The notes under the pieces were generated by a model. The model did not search any database and had not been told where the DNA came from. It saw nothing but the letters and a program-made list of their open reading frames with translations. Below are positions 1 through 6,020 of a stretch of DNA of 7,965 nucleotides, piece by piece (position 1 is the stretch's first letter; each line of letters starts with the position of its first letter). Where the stretch lies: assembly GCA_964437245.1 (NCBI GenBank), contig CAYTGJ010000180.1:1-7965 (forward strand). Direction: 5' to 3'. Both the position numbers and the translations under genes were made by a program. This DNA is from JANYCO01 sp964437245. GTDB taxonomy: Bacteria; Bacteroidota; Bacteroidia; Cytophagales; Cytophagaceae.

Positions 1-695
1 CCATCGAAGCCATCAGGCTGGGCGCTCCGGTAGATCTTGTATTTCAGTCCATCGGAGGGACAGAAGCCCTGAACAAAAGTTTCGGAATTTCCCTGAAATT
101 GCTGAAAGAAGGACAGGAAGCTGCACTCTGTCTGAAACGCGGAACATTGGGAAATAATGTAATGTATTTTGAAACCGGCCAGGGAAGTGCTTTATCCGCC
201 AATGCCCACCACGGTGCTGATCAGCAAACCCTTGAGGCCAGAGCATATGCCGTAGCCCGGGCTTTTGATCCGCTGCTTGTCAACACTGTGGTAGGATTTA
301 TCGGGCCGGAATACCTGTACGACGGCAAGCAGATCATACGGGCAGGGCTGGAAGATCATTTCTGCGGAAAACTATTAGGGCTTCCAATGGGATGCGATGT
401 TTGCTATACCAATCATGCAGAAGCCGACCAGGACGACATGGATACACTGCTCACACTGCTGGCCACTGCCGGGTGTACTTACATTATGGGTATCCCCGGC
501 GCCGACGATATAATGCTCAATTACCAGAGTACTTCCTTTCACGATGCCTTGTATATCCGTAAACTCCTGGGCCTGAAACCAGCTCCAGAATTCGAACACT
601 GGCTTCAAAAGATGGGGATTGCAGATGCTCAGATGAACCTGATAAAAACAACCGATGCTTCTCAAAAATTACTGAACTATGTTGCCCGAGCATAA
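1..695 (+). CDS. eutB: Ethanolamine ammonia-lyase large subunit EutB, 5'-truncated by the window edge
   Basis: Large (alpha) subunit of the adenosylcobalamin-dependent lyase that converts ethanolamine to acetaldehyde and ammonia in the cytoplasm. The reading frame is open from base 3 and gives the C-terminal 230 or so residues of a protein normally about 450-470 long; the start lies outside the window. The TIM-barrel active-site segments are visible: YFETGQG (Glu287 in E. coli numbering), NTVVGFIGPEYLY (Phe329), MGCDVCYTNHAEAD (Asp362) and YIMGIPGADDIMLNYQ (Met392). All of these key residues are kept, so the enzyme should be active. The frame ends at TAA 693-695 and overlaps the start of eutC by 17 nt, which suggests translational coupling and 1:1 subunit production. 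Residue numbering is from my memory of the E. coli protein. Confidence 0.97.
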   Translation, partial: IEAIRLGAPVDLVFQSIGGTEALNKSFGISLKLLKEGQEAALCLKRGTLGNNVMYFETGQGSALSANAHHGADQQTLEARAYAVARAFDPLLVNTVVGFIGPEYLYDGKQIIRAGLEDHFCGKLLGLPMGCDVCYTNHAEADQDDMDTLLTLLATAGCTYIMGIPGADDIMLNYQSTSFHDALYIRKLLGLKPAPEFEHWLQKMGIADAQMNLIKTTDASQKLLNYVARA

Positions 696-1440
696 CCCTG
701 CCCAGCCGGATCCCTGGGACTTTCTGAAAAAACATACGGCTGCCCGTATTGCCCTCGGGCATACCGGTGTAAGCCTTCCGACCAATGCGCTCCTCTCCTT
801 CCGCCTGGCGCATGCAAAGGCACGTGATGCTGTGTATTCAGGCCTGGACAGTATGTACCTCCTGGAGCAGCTTGCCACAGCAGGGTTTGATTCTATAACG
901 ATCCGGAGTACCTCCTCTTCCCGGGACGAATATTTAAAGAATCCTTCTACCGGCCGGAAGCTGGACCATGAATCTACACTGAAAATAACACAGGTCCGTG
1001 GCTCCTATGACCTTTGTTTCATCATTGCCGACGGCCTTTCTGCCAACGCTGTCAACACCCATGCCGTAGAAGTCATCAGGATCCTGTACCGGAAACTTCA
1101 AAAACTGCACTGGTCGATCGCTCCGGTCCTACTGGCCGAACAAGCTCGTGTAGCCCTGTCGGACGAAACCGGGAGTCTCCTGAATGCTGAAATAGTGGTG
1201 ATGTTCATCGGAGAACGCCCCGGCCTGAGTGCGTCCGACAGTATGGGCGCTTATCTTACCTATCAGCCGCAGCCAGGGCTCACGGATGAACGCAGAAATT
1301 GTATATCTAACATACGCCCGGAAGGTCTCTCCTACCATTTTGCCGCAGAAAAACTCTTTTACCTGCTGACCGAAATGAAAACACGAAAAATTTCAGGAGT
1401 ACAACTCAAAGACCGGCAGGATGGTCTGTTTTTAGGATAA
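679..1440 (+). CDS. eutC: Ethanolamine ammonia-lyase small subunit EutC
   Basis: Small (beta) subunit of ethanolamine ammonia-lyase, which with EutB forms the adenosylcobalamin-binding site. The 253-residue protein shows the family blocks in order: FRLAHAKARDAV at residues 41-52, IADGLSANAV at about 116-125, GERPGL at 179-183 and DERRNCISNI at 203-212. It is shorter than E. coli EutC (about 295), mainly because it lacks the N-terminal extension, as in many other members. The ATG at 679 is chosen because it lies inside the end of eutB and leaves a normal short leader before the first conserved block (residues 24-34); no SD-like sequence precedes it, so translation probably depends on ribosomes finishing eutB. 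No microcompartment shell or aldehyde dehydrogenase gene follows within the window, so the acetaldehyde is presumably handled by enzymes encoded elsewhere. No terminator-like hairpin is obvious after the stop. Confidence 0.96.
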   Translation: MLPEHNPAQPDPWDFLKKHTAARIALGHTGVSLPTNALLSFRLAHAKARDAVYSGLDSMYLLEQLATAGFDSITIRSTSSSRDEYLKNPSTGRKLDHESTLKITQVRGSYDLCFIIADGLSANAVNTHAVEVIRILYRKLQKLHWSIAPVLLAEQARVALSDETGSLLNAEIVVMFIGERPGLSASDSMGAYLTYQPQPGLTDERRNCISNIRPEGLSYHFAAEKLFYLLTEMKTRKISGVQLKDRQDGLFLG

Positions 1441-1468
1441 TAAAAAATTACTCGATACCTTTATAAAA

Positions 1469-1822
1469 ATGGAAACACCTTCCCGTATTATTTTCCTCAT
1501 GGGGCTTACGCTCCTTACAACATTCCAGGCTTGCCGTTGTTCCTGCGATTGCTATAAATCACTGGGATGTGTCATTGCAACCGCCCGGACCACTTCCTCT
1601 GACAGTCTGATTGTGACAGAAACCTATTGCTCTACTACCAATTTTTACGAGAATAAGGCAATACAAGATTCTGTCTCAGCCTTTATGAACCGCTATACTT
1701 CCGATACCCTTACCTTATACACGAGGGATTCGATCTTTTATCAGAAATCTACCGGAAAAATGTCCTGTGCACAAACCGATCGCTATACCAGGGAGGATTT
1801 CACCTGTGACTGTGTACGGTGA
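1469..1822 (+). CDS. Small cysteine-rich putative lipoprotein of unknown function
   Basis: I do not recognise a family. The 117-residue product begins with a short basic start (METPSR) and a hydrophobic stretch (about residues 7-19) that ends in FQAC, a loose lipobox with Cys22 as the possible lipidated residue. Bacteroidota tolerate such loose lipoboxes, so an exported lipoprotein is likely but not certain. Nine cysteines are present, at 22, 24, 26, 28, 34, 54, 100, 113 and 115, including an alternating CxCxCxC run and a C-terminal CDC. These could form disulfides or bind metal. The middle is Ser/Thr/Tyr-rich, as in many surface proteins. The ATG lies 28 nt after the eutC stop, so it may be read through from the eut operon; TACCTTTA at 1456-1463 resembles a -7 box but sits too close to the ATG for a normal leader. 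Confidence 0.7.
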   Translation: METPSRIIFLMGLTLLTTFQACRCSCDCYKSLGCVIATARTTSSDSLIVTETYCSTTNFYENKAIQDSVSAFMNRYTSDTLTLYTRDSIFYQKSTGKMSCAQTDRYTREDFTCDCVR

Positions 1823-1847
1823 TTCATGAGTTAGAATCAGAATAGGA

Positions 1848-1884
1848 GATACAAGATCCCGGATTCAAGATGCTGGATATAATT
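1848..1884 (+). repeat. Dispersed intergenic repeat, copy 1
   Basis: This 37-nt stretch between the lipoprotein and barrel genes begins GATACAAGATCCCGGATTC and matches positions 3367-3403 at 31 of 37 positions without gaps (counted by eye). Internally it is built from AAGAT...GGAT units. The nearby TAGAATCAG at 1832-1840 also recurs beside the third copy (3481-3489). The rest of the 1823-2026 spacer shows no gene. Confidence 0.65.
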
Positions 1885-1977
1885 TTCATGGAAAACATTC
1901 CGATTGCCAGAACCATGCCTGTACCTGCCTTAGTGAAATTATAAAAAATGATGTAAAAACTTTCTGGTGTTTTTTTG

Positions 1978-1984
1978 TAATTTG
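1978..1984 (+). promoter_or_regulatory. Possible -7 element of the barrel-protein gene
   Basis: TAATTTG is one base short of the Bacteroidota -7 consensus TAnnTTTG and lies 42 nt before the ATG at 2027. No clear TTTG -33 element is found at the right distance, so this is only a candidate. Confidence 0.3.
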
Positions 1985-2026
1985 ATCATCAGAAACAACA
2001 TACGTAAAGAAGTGATGATTTTTTTT

Positions 2027-2722
2027 ATGAAGAAATTAAGCTGGTGTCTGTTCTTACTGCCAGGGTTATTCACCATTCCAGCTTATGCACAGCGGACGGT
2101 CAATTTCGAAGTACTAAGCGGTCCTGTATACAATTTCCCTTCTCCTCTGCTCATTGAGCAAAACGGATATGAGGCAATACGTCTGAAAGCACAGTATACT
2201 TCCAAACCATTTAAGCTTCCTCCTTACTATGATTTCAGATTAAGCCTCTGGTATAAAGACAGCTCCGCCTGGGGCATCAAATTTACCCATCACAAACTTT
2301 ACCTGAAAAATACGACTCCCGAAGTAGAGCGATTTGAAATCACGCACGGGTACAACATTATATCTGCCACCAGAATATGGAAACGCCTGGGCTTTACCTG
2401 GAATACAGCACTGGGAGTAGTAGTCGCCAATCCGGAGAGTAAAATACGAGGCCAGGATTTTCAGGGCGGAGGCCTCTTCAACAGGGGATATTATTTTTCG
2501 GGAATGGTGGGTGAAGCTGCTGTCGGAAGGCATTTCAACATCACCCGCGACTGGTATCTTTCCGGAGAGATCAGGCTCACTGCAGCCTGGGTAAAAGTAA
2601 AAATAAGCAACGGGCATGCCGAAGTTCCCAACGTAGCCTGTCATTTCCTGGTAGGAACGGGCTACCGCTTATTTACCAGACACGAAAAAAAATGGCGCTG
2701 GGGAGCTCCCCGGAAAAAATAG
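2027..2722 (+). CDS. Predicted outer-membrane beta-barrel protein, function unknown
   Basis: The 231-residue product starts with a clear Sec signal peptide: Lys-Lys, a hydrophobic core, and AYA|Q as the likely signal peptidase I site after residue 21. The frame is open upstream to an ATG at 1967, but the start at 2027 is preferred because it puts the signal peptide at the very N-terminus; ATG 2015 is a second option. The mature part is rich in alternating polar/aromatic strands (for example YDFRLSLWY, WGIKFTHHKLYL, FEITHGYNI, GYYFSGMVGEA, WYLSGEIRLTAAWVKVKI and FLVGTGYRLF), which suggests a small beta-barrel in the outer membrane. A basic tail (HEKKWRWGAPRKK) follows the last strand, whereas most barrels end at an aromatic residue. 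I cannot name the family. Neighbours on both sides also encode exported proteins, but the spacers (204 and 104 nt) allow separate transcription. Confidence 0.78.
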   Translation: MKKLSWCLFLLPGLFTIPAYAQRTVNFEVLSGPVYNFPSPLLIEQNGYEAIRLKAQYTSKPFKLPPYYDFRLSLWYKDSSAWGIKFTHHKLYLKNTTPEVERFEITHGYNIISATRIWKRLGFTWNTALGVVVANPESKIRGQDFQGGGLFNRGYYFSGMVGEAAVGRHFNITRDWYLSGEIRLTAAWVKVKISNGHAEVPNVACHFLVGTGYRLFTRHEKKWRWGAPRKK

Positions 2723-2784
2723 CCCATACTCTATGCACTCCTGAAAGTAAACTACTGCTTAAGCTTCCCGGATAAAAATGGTCC

Positions 2785-2792
2785 GAACTTTG
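2785..2792 (+). promoter_or_regulatory. Possible -7 element of the CHAP-like gene
   Basis: GAACTTTG has one mismatch to TAnnTTTG and lies 34 nt before the ATG at 2827, a fitting distance for a short leader. No convincing TTTG is seen about 20 nt upstream. The rest of the 104-nt spacer holds no other visible signal. Confidence 0.3.
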
Positions 2793-2826
2793 CTTTATTT
2801 TCTGCGTACTATCCTAAAAAAAATCT

Positions 2827-3297
2827 ATGAAATATTTCATCCTTGCCCTCGGGATCCTGTTTACTTCCGCTATTGGAAAAGAAGAACCACTCCCTCCTAC
2901 CAATCAGAAAGTACTGGAGTATGTCAACACTGTGATCGGGAAAAAAGTGGGGGCAGGCGAATGCTGGGACCTGGCCAACGAAGCCCTTACCTTTGCTCAG
3001 GCAAAATGGACCTTTCCAAACACCTTTGGGAAACCCTATGATTACAAAAAATCACAAATTATGCCGGGAGATCTTATACAACTTTCCAATGTCACGATCG
3101 AGTCCAGAAAGGGAAATTCGGTCTCTACCATCACGATGGCCAAACATACCGCAATTGTTTATTCTGTAGGGGAAAACGGAAAAATCAAAGTGGCAGAACA
3201 GAACTTCAACAATATCCGGAAAATCGTGCTGAATGACTGGAACCTGCCAGATGTAAAAAAAGGGAAACTCCAGTTTTACAGACCTCAGCCTTTGTAA
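2827..3297 (+). CDS. Secreted CHAP/NlpC-like cysteine hydrolase-fold protein
   Basis: The 156-residue product has a hydrophobic N-terminus (residues 2-16, ending near SAIG|K), so export is likely. The mature part has the order of motifs seen in papain-like CHAP/NlpC-P60 and BBC1/AIM3-type domains: a Cys at the start of a helix in GAGECWDLANEAL (Cys46), MPGDLIQL (79-86), a His opening a strand in AKHTAIVYSV (His107), and AEQN (124-127) as the likely third catalytic position. Cys46, His107 and Asn127 would form the triad. CHAP enzymes often cut peptidoglycan amide bonds or glutathionylspermidine, but no cell-wall-binding domain is present and the substrate here is unknown. The domain fills the protein, with no fused module. 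The start at 2827 is chosen for the signal peptide; it is preceded by an A-run and no SD. A terminator-like hairpin follows 11 nt after the stop. Confidence 0.78.
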   Translation: MKYFILALGILFTSAIGKEEPLPPTNQKVLEYVNTVIGKKVGAGECWDLANEALTFAQAKWTFPNTFGKPYDYKKSQIMPGDLIQLSNVTIESRKGNSVSTITMAKHTAIVYSVGENGKIKVAEQNFNNIRKIVLNDWNLPDVKKGKLQFYRPQPL

Positions 3298-3308
3298 ATA
3301 CATCCGCT

Positions 3309-3344
3309 CCGGGAATTTCTGCTGATAAAGACAGAGATTTCCGG
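3309..3344 (+). terminator. Terminator-like hairpin after the CHAP-like gene
   Basis: CCGGGAATTTCTG (3309-3321) pairs with CAGAGATTTCCGG (3332-3344) over 13 positions, with two G-T wobbles and a 10-nt loop. It starts 11 nt after the stop codon. The downstream sequence GTTAATCTT is not a real T-tract, so termination strength is uncertain. Confidence 0.45.
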
Positions 3345-3366
3345 GTTAATCTTAAGACTATCTTAC

Positions 3367-3403
3367 GATACAAGATGCCAGATTCAAGATACCAGATAGA
3401 ATT
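3367..3403 (+). repeat. Dispersed intergenic repeat, copy 2 (left arm of an inverted pair)
   Basis: Begins GATACAAGATGCCAGATTC and matches copy 1 at 31 of 37 positions. It contains two tandem units, AAGATGCCAGATTC and AAGATACCAGATAG. Its first 18 nt pair imperfectly (15 of 18) with the inverted copy at 3491-3508. The A/T-rich 87-nt spacer between the arms shows no ORF of note, only the small palindrome GAAAATCAATTTTC at 3453-3466. Confidence 0.65.
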
Positions 3404-3490
3404 AGGCGTTTATGAAATTGTTACACAATGTTCGTATTCCTCTGACTGAAGGGAAAATCAATTTTCTTGTATTATTTCACTAGAATCAGG

Positions 3491-3508
3491 TATCCGGTAT
3501 CTTGTATC
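3491..3508 (-). repeat. Dispersed intergenic repeat, copy 3 (inverted, partial)
   Basis: On the minus strand this reads GATACAAGATACCGGATA, which matches copy 1 at 16 of 18 and copy 2 at 15 of 18. The adjoining plus-strand TAGAATCAGG (3481-3490) shares TAGAATCAG with the sequence upstream of copy 1. Together with copy 2 it could fold the 142 nt between 3367 and 3508 into a stem-loop. Confidence 0.6.
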
Positions 3509-3590
3509 AATAAATCGTAGTAAAATCAATCCAGGGCATTCTAACTAATCTAAGTTTTTTTTGCATAAATAGACGATCTCTCTAATCTCT

Positions 3591-3622
3591 TTTGTTTCAC
3601 AGCATATAAAACCGTAATTTTG
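3591..3622 (+). promoter_or_regulatory. Bacteroidota sigma-A promoter of the ABC-F gene
   Basis: TTTG at 3591-3594 (-33 element) is followed after 20 nt by TAATTTTG at 3615-3622, a perfect match to the -7 consensus TAnnTTTG. Transcription should begin near 3628, leaving a leader of only about 15 nt before ATG 3642, with AAGAGA as a very weak SD at most. Confidence 0.8.
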
Positions 3623-3641
3623 CACTTTAAATCAAGAGAAT

Positions 3642-5258
3642 ATGATCAGTGCTGATAATATTTCCCTTCGTTATGGGAAAAGAGTTTTATTCGAGGACGT
3701 CAACGTAAAATTTAACCCGGGCAACTGTTATGGTCTTATCGGGGCCAACGGTGCGGGCAAATCCACCTTTCTGAAAATCCTTTCAGGAGAGATCGATCCT
3801 ACTACAGGCCGTGTAAGTATCACGCCGGGCGAACGTCTTGCCGTATTAAAACAAAATCAATTTGAATTTGATGAAGTGCAGGTACTTCAAACCGTCATCA
3901 TGGGACATAAAAAATTATTCCAGGTGATGCAGGAAAAAGATGCCATCTATATGAAGCCTGATTTTTCTGACGAGGACGGTGTGAAAGCCTCCGAACTGGA
4001 AGCGGAATTTGCAGAGATGAACGGATGGAATGCCGAAGCGGAAGCAGGAGAATTGCTAAGTGGATTGGGCGTAAAGGAAGACAAGCACTACCAGCTTATG
4101 AAAGAACTGGATCCGAGCGAAAAAGTAAGGGTCCTGCTGGCACAGGCATTGTTTGGAAACCCGGATATCCTTCTGCTGGATGAGCCAACCAACAACCTGG
4201 ATATTGAATCCGTAAGATGGCTGGAGAACTTCCTTGCTGACTTTAAAAATACAGTCATTGTTGTTTCTCACGACCGTCACTTCCTCGATGAAGTATGTAC
4301 ACACATTGCCGACATCGACTTCGGAAAACTTCAGCTCTTTGCCGGTAACTATAGTTTCTGGTATCATTCCAGTCAACTTGCCTTAAAACAGCGCAGCGAT
4401 TCCAATAAAAAGATAGAAGACAAGCGCTCCGAACTTCAGGAATTCATCCGCCGGTTCAGTGCCAATGCTTCCAAATCCAAGCAGGCAACTTCCCGCGCAA
4501 AACTACTTGAAAAACTTACGATCGAAGACATCAAACCGTCTTCCAGAAAATATCCTGCCATCATGTTCAAATCGACCCGTGAAGCAGGAGACCAGATTCT
4601 GTCAGTAGAAAATCTTGCAGCTACCCGCGAAGGAGTCGAAATGTTTAAGAACGTCACCTTCTCGGTAAACAAGAACGATAAGATCGCTTTCCTGAGTAAA
4701 GAACCACTCGCTATCTCTGCCTTCTTCGATGTATTGATGGGAGAACATAAACAGGACAAAGGAGAATTCAAGTGGGGAGTTACCATCACCAATTCTTATT
4801 TTCCCAGAGAGAACTCTAAATATTTCAGCAATGCAGAGCTTAACCTGGTAGACTGGTTACGTCAGTATTCGGAGGAAAAAGACGAAAGTTTCATCCGGGG
4901 ATTTTTAGGTAGAATGCTCTTTACCGGAGAGGAATCCCTGAAAAAATCTACCGTACTGTCCGGAGGTGAAAAAGTGCGTTGCATGCTGTCCAAAATGATG
5001 ATGGCGGGTGCCAATGCATTGGTATTTGACGATCCTACCAACCACCTTGACCTGGAATCGATCACCGCTCTCAACAACGGGATCAAGGATTTCCAGGGAA
5101 CAGTGCTATTCTATTCACACGATTATGAATTTATCAATACGATTGCCAATCGTATCATTGAAATAACCCCTAAAGGGATCATCGACAAAACCATGACGTA
5201 CGAGGAATACGTAGAAAGCGAGCGGGTACGCGAGCAGCAAGCGGAAATGTATGTATAG
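3642..5258 (+). CDS. ABC-F family ATPase, YbiT-like, with degenerate second ATP-binding domain
   Basis: Cytoplasmic ABC-F protein of 538 residues with no membrane segment; the family binds the ribosomal E site and affects translation. Closest by recall to E. coli YbiT (about 530 residues). Domain 1: Walker A GANGAGKST (34-42), Gln-loop near 71-73, Walker B ILLLDEPTNNLD (176-187), switch His210; its signature loop is degenerate (ELDPSEKVR, 155-163), as in YbiT. The linker, with conserved FIRRFSANASKSKQATSRA (268-286), corresponds to the P-site-tRNA-interaction region. Domain 2: signature LSGGEK (439-444) and His493 are intact, but the expected Walker A reads FLSKEPLAISAF (350-361), with no P-loop glycines or GKS/T, and Walker B is VFDDPTNHLD, with Asp464 replacing the catalytic Glu. 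The frame is intact across this region, so it is not an obvious decay frameshift. One composite ATP site (domain 1 Walker A/B plus domain 2 signature) should work. Transcribed alone, between its own promoter and a strong terminator. Confidence 0.95.
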   Translation: MISADNISLRYGKRVLFEDVNVKFNPGNCYGLIGANGAGKSTFLKILSGEIDPTTGRVSITPGERLAVLKQNQFEFDEVQVLQTVIMGHKKLFQVMQEKDAIYMKPDFSDEDGVKASELEAEFAEMNGWNAEAEAGELLSGLGVKEDKHYQLMKELDPSEKVRVLLAQALFGNPDILLLDEPTNNLDIESVRWLENFLADFKNTVIVVSHDRHFLDEVCTHIADIDFGKLQLFAGNYSFWYHSSQLALKQRSDSNKKIEDKRSELQEFIRRFSANASKSKQATSRAKLLEKLTIEDIKPSSRKYPAIMFKSTREAGDQILSVENLAATREGVEMFKNVTFSVNKNDKIAFLSKEPLAISAFFDVLMGEHKQDKGEFKWGVTITNSYFPRENSKYFSNAELNLVDWLRQYSEEKDESFIRGFLGRMLFTGEESLKKSTVLSGGEKVRCMLSKMMMAGANALVFDDPTNHLDLESITALNNGIKDFQGTVLFYSHDYEFINTIANRIIEITPKGIIDKTMTYEEYVESERVREQQAEMYV

Positions 5259-5272
5259 GTTACGAATCCAAA

Positions 5273-5311
5273 CAGGACACAAAGTGCTATACTTTGTGTC
5301 CTGCTTTTTTT
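5273..5311 (+). terminator. Strong intrinsic terminator between convergent genes
   Basis: CAGGACACAAAGT (5273-5285) pairs perfectly over 13 bp with ACTTTGTGTCCTG (5291-5303) around the loop GCTAT, followed by C and seven Ts (5305-5311). It ends the ABC-F transcript. The T-run overlaps the stop codon of the minus-strand gene, whose transcript would meet the same stem followed by only TTTGG, so termination in that direction is likely weaker. Confidence 0.93.
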
Positions 5312-5735
5312 AATCCTTCTCCCTGATCCGGCAATAATAAATATACAAAGGTGTGGAGCCCTCCATACGGATCGCATAATAGTTGTCCTGAGAGATTTTG
5401 ATCAGCTTATATTCATGGACATAATTAATAATCTTCCCATTTAAATTCTGCGAAGTATTTTCGACGAGGGTATTATTTTTCCCTATCGACCACGTCCCAT
5501 ATCTACGGTCCGGGACCAGGCGAGTGGTATCTTCCATGACTTCTGAGAATACTTTCTTTTTGAATACATACACAAGATCCCCTTCTTCTGTTTTACACTC
5601 CCTACAAGTGCTGTTATTTTTATCATAACAGTATTTTATATTCCATTTTCCGATCATATCCTGTTCGGTGATCGTAGAATCTACCGCTTGCTGTCCCCAT
5701 GAAAGGATCCAGGATAAGGTTAGTATTTTAATCAT
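5310..5735 (-). CDS. Small lipocalin-like protein, probably exported
   Basis: The 141-residue product has a short hydrophobic start (MIKILTLSWILSW) that could be a signal peptide, with cleavage somewhere around residues 14-19; the h-region is short, so export is likely but not sure. The mature part begins with IGKWNI (28-33), the typical first strand of bacterial lipocalin-like domains, and has a second GTWSI (80-84) and several later strands (YVHEYKLIKI, YYAIRM, LYIYYC). This is consistent with a small beta-barrel that binds a hydrophobic ligand or acts as a scaffold. Cys36, Cys44, Cys47 and Cys135 could form disulfides after export. The ATG at 5733-5735 is preceded by no SD. A weak -7-like TATTTTAG on the minus strand (5775-5782) is the only promoter candidate. 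Ligand and role are unknown. Confidence 0.65.
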   Translation of the reverse strand: MIKILTLSWILSWGQQAVDSTITEQDMIGKWNIKYCYDKNNSTCRECKTEEGDLVYVFKKKVFSEVMEDTTRLVPDRRYGTWSIGKNNTLVENTSQNLNGKIINYVHEYKLIKISQDNYYAIRMEGSTPLYIYYCRIREKD

Positions 5736-5955
5736 AATATTGAAAGGTTATGAATTGTGAAACAATACAACGTTCTAAAATAATACGATCCTGTTTAAAT
5801 TAAAAAGTAAACCGTATTTAATTGCCTGAAACCAGCCAGAACTAAAAGCTAAACGACCTGCCGGTATAAAGCAGTATAGAATTCATCTTAAAAATAAAGG
5901 CAGGAAGACGGAATTCCTGATCCAAAAAAGGAAATTCTTACTTCCGAGAATTAAC

Positions 5956-5991
5956 CTTGCAGAGCATCTTATTAAAAAGATGCTCTGCAAG
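5956..5991 (-). terminator. Strong hairpin downstream of prfB, probable terminator
   Basis: CTTGCAGAGCATCTT (5956-5970) and AAGATGCTCTGCAAG (5977-5991) form a perfect 15-bp stem with a 6-nt loop, starting 29 nt past the prfB stop on the minus strand. After the stem the transcript reads GGTTAATTC, so a classical U-tract is missing; it may still end transcription or protect the 3' end. The remainder of the 5736-6020 spacer shows no gene. Confidence 0.6.
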
Positions 5992-6020
5992 AAAAAGAAG
6001 TAGCGCAAAATATTGTACGC

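Noticed and set aside
1456..1463. TACCTTTA as a promoter for the cysteine-rich lipoprotein gene
   Set aside because: A start site about 7 nt downstream would fall on the ATG itself, and no -33 element is seen.
2240..2644. 134-residue minus-strand ORF inside the barrel-protein gene
   Set aside because: Shadow frame of a gene with a good signal peptide and strand pattern; no recognisable motif of its own.
2778..3041. 87-residue plus-strand ORF overlapping the start of the CHAP-like gene
   Set aside because: It lies in another frame of the CHAP-like gene, has no signal or family motif, and the overlapping gene has a signal peptide and catalytic motifs.
3367..3508. CRISPR array or insertion sequence from the GATACAAGAT repeats
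   Set aside because: Only three imperfect copies, one inverted, with uneven spacing and no cas gene or transposase in the window.
4689..4724. Sequencing error or frameshift explaining the missing Walker A in ABC-F domain 2
   Set aside because: The frame is open, the strand before and the helix after (FFDVLMGE) align with homologues in the same frame, and compensating errors are unlikely.
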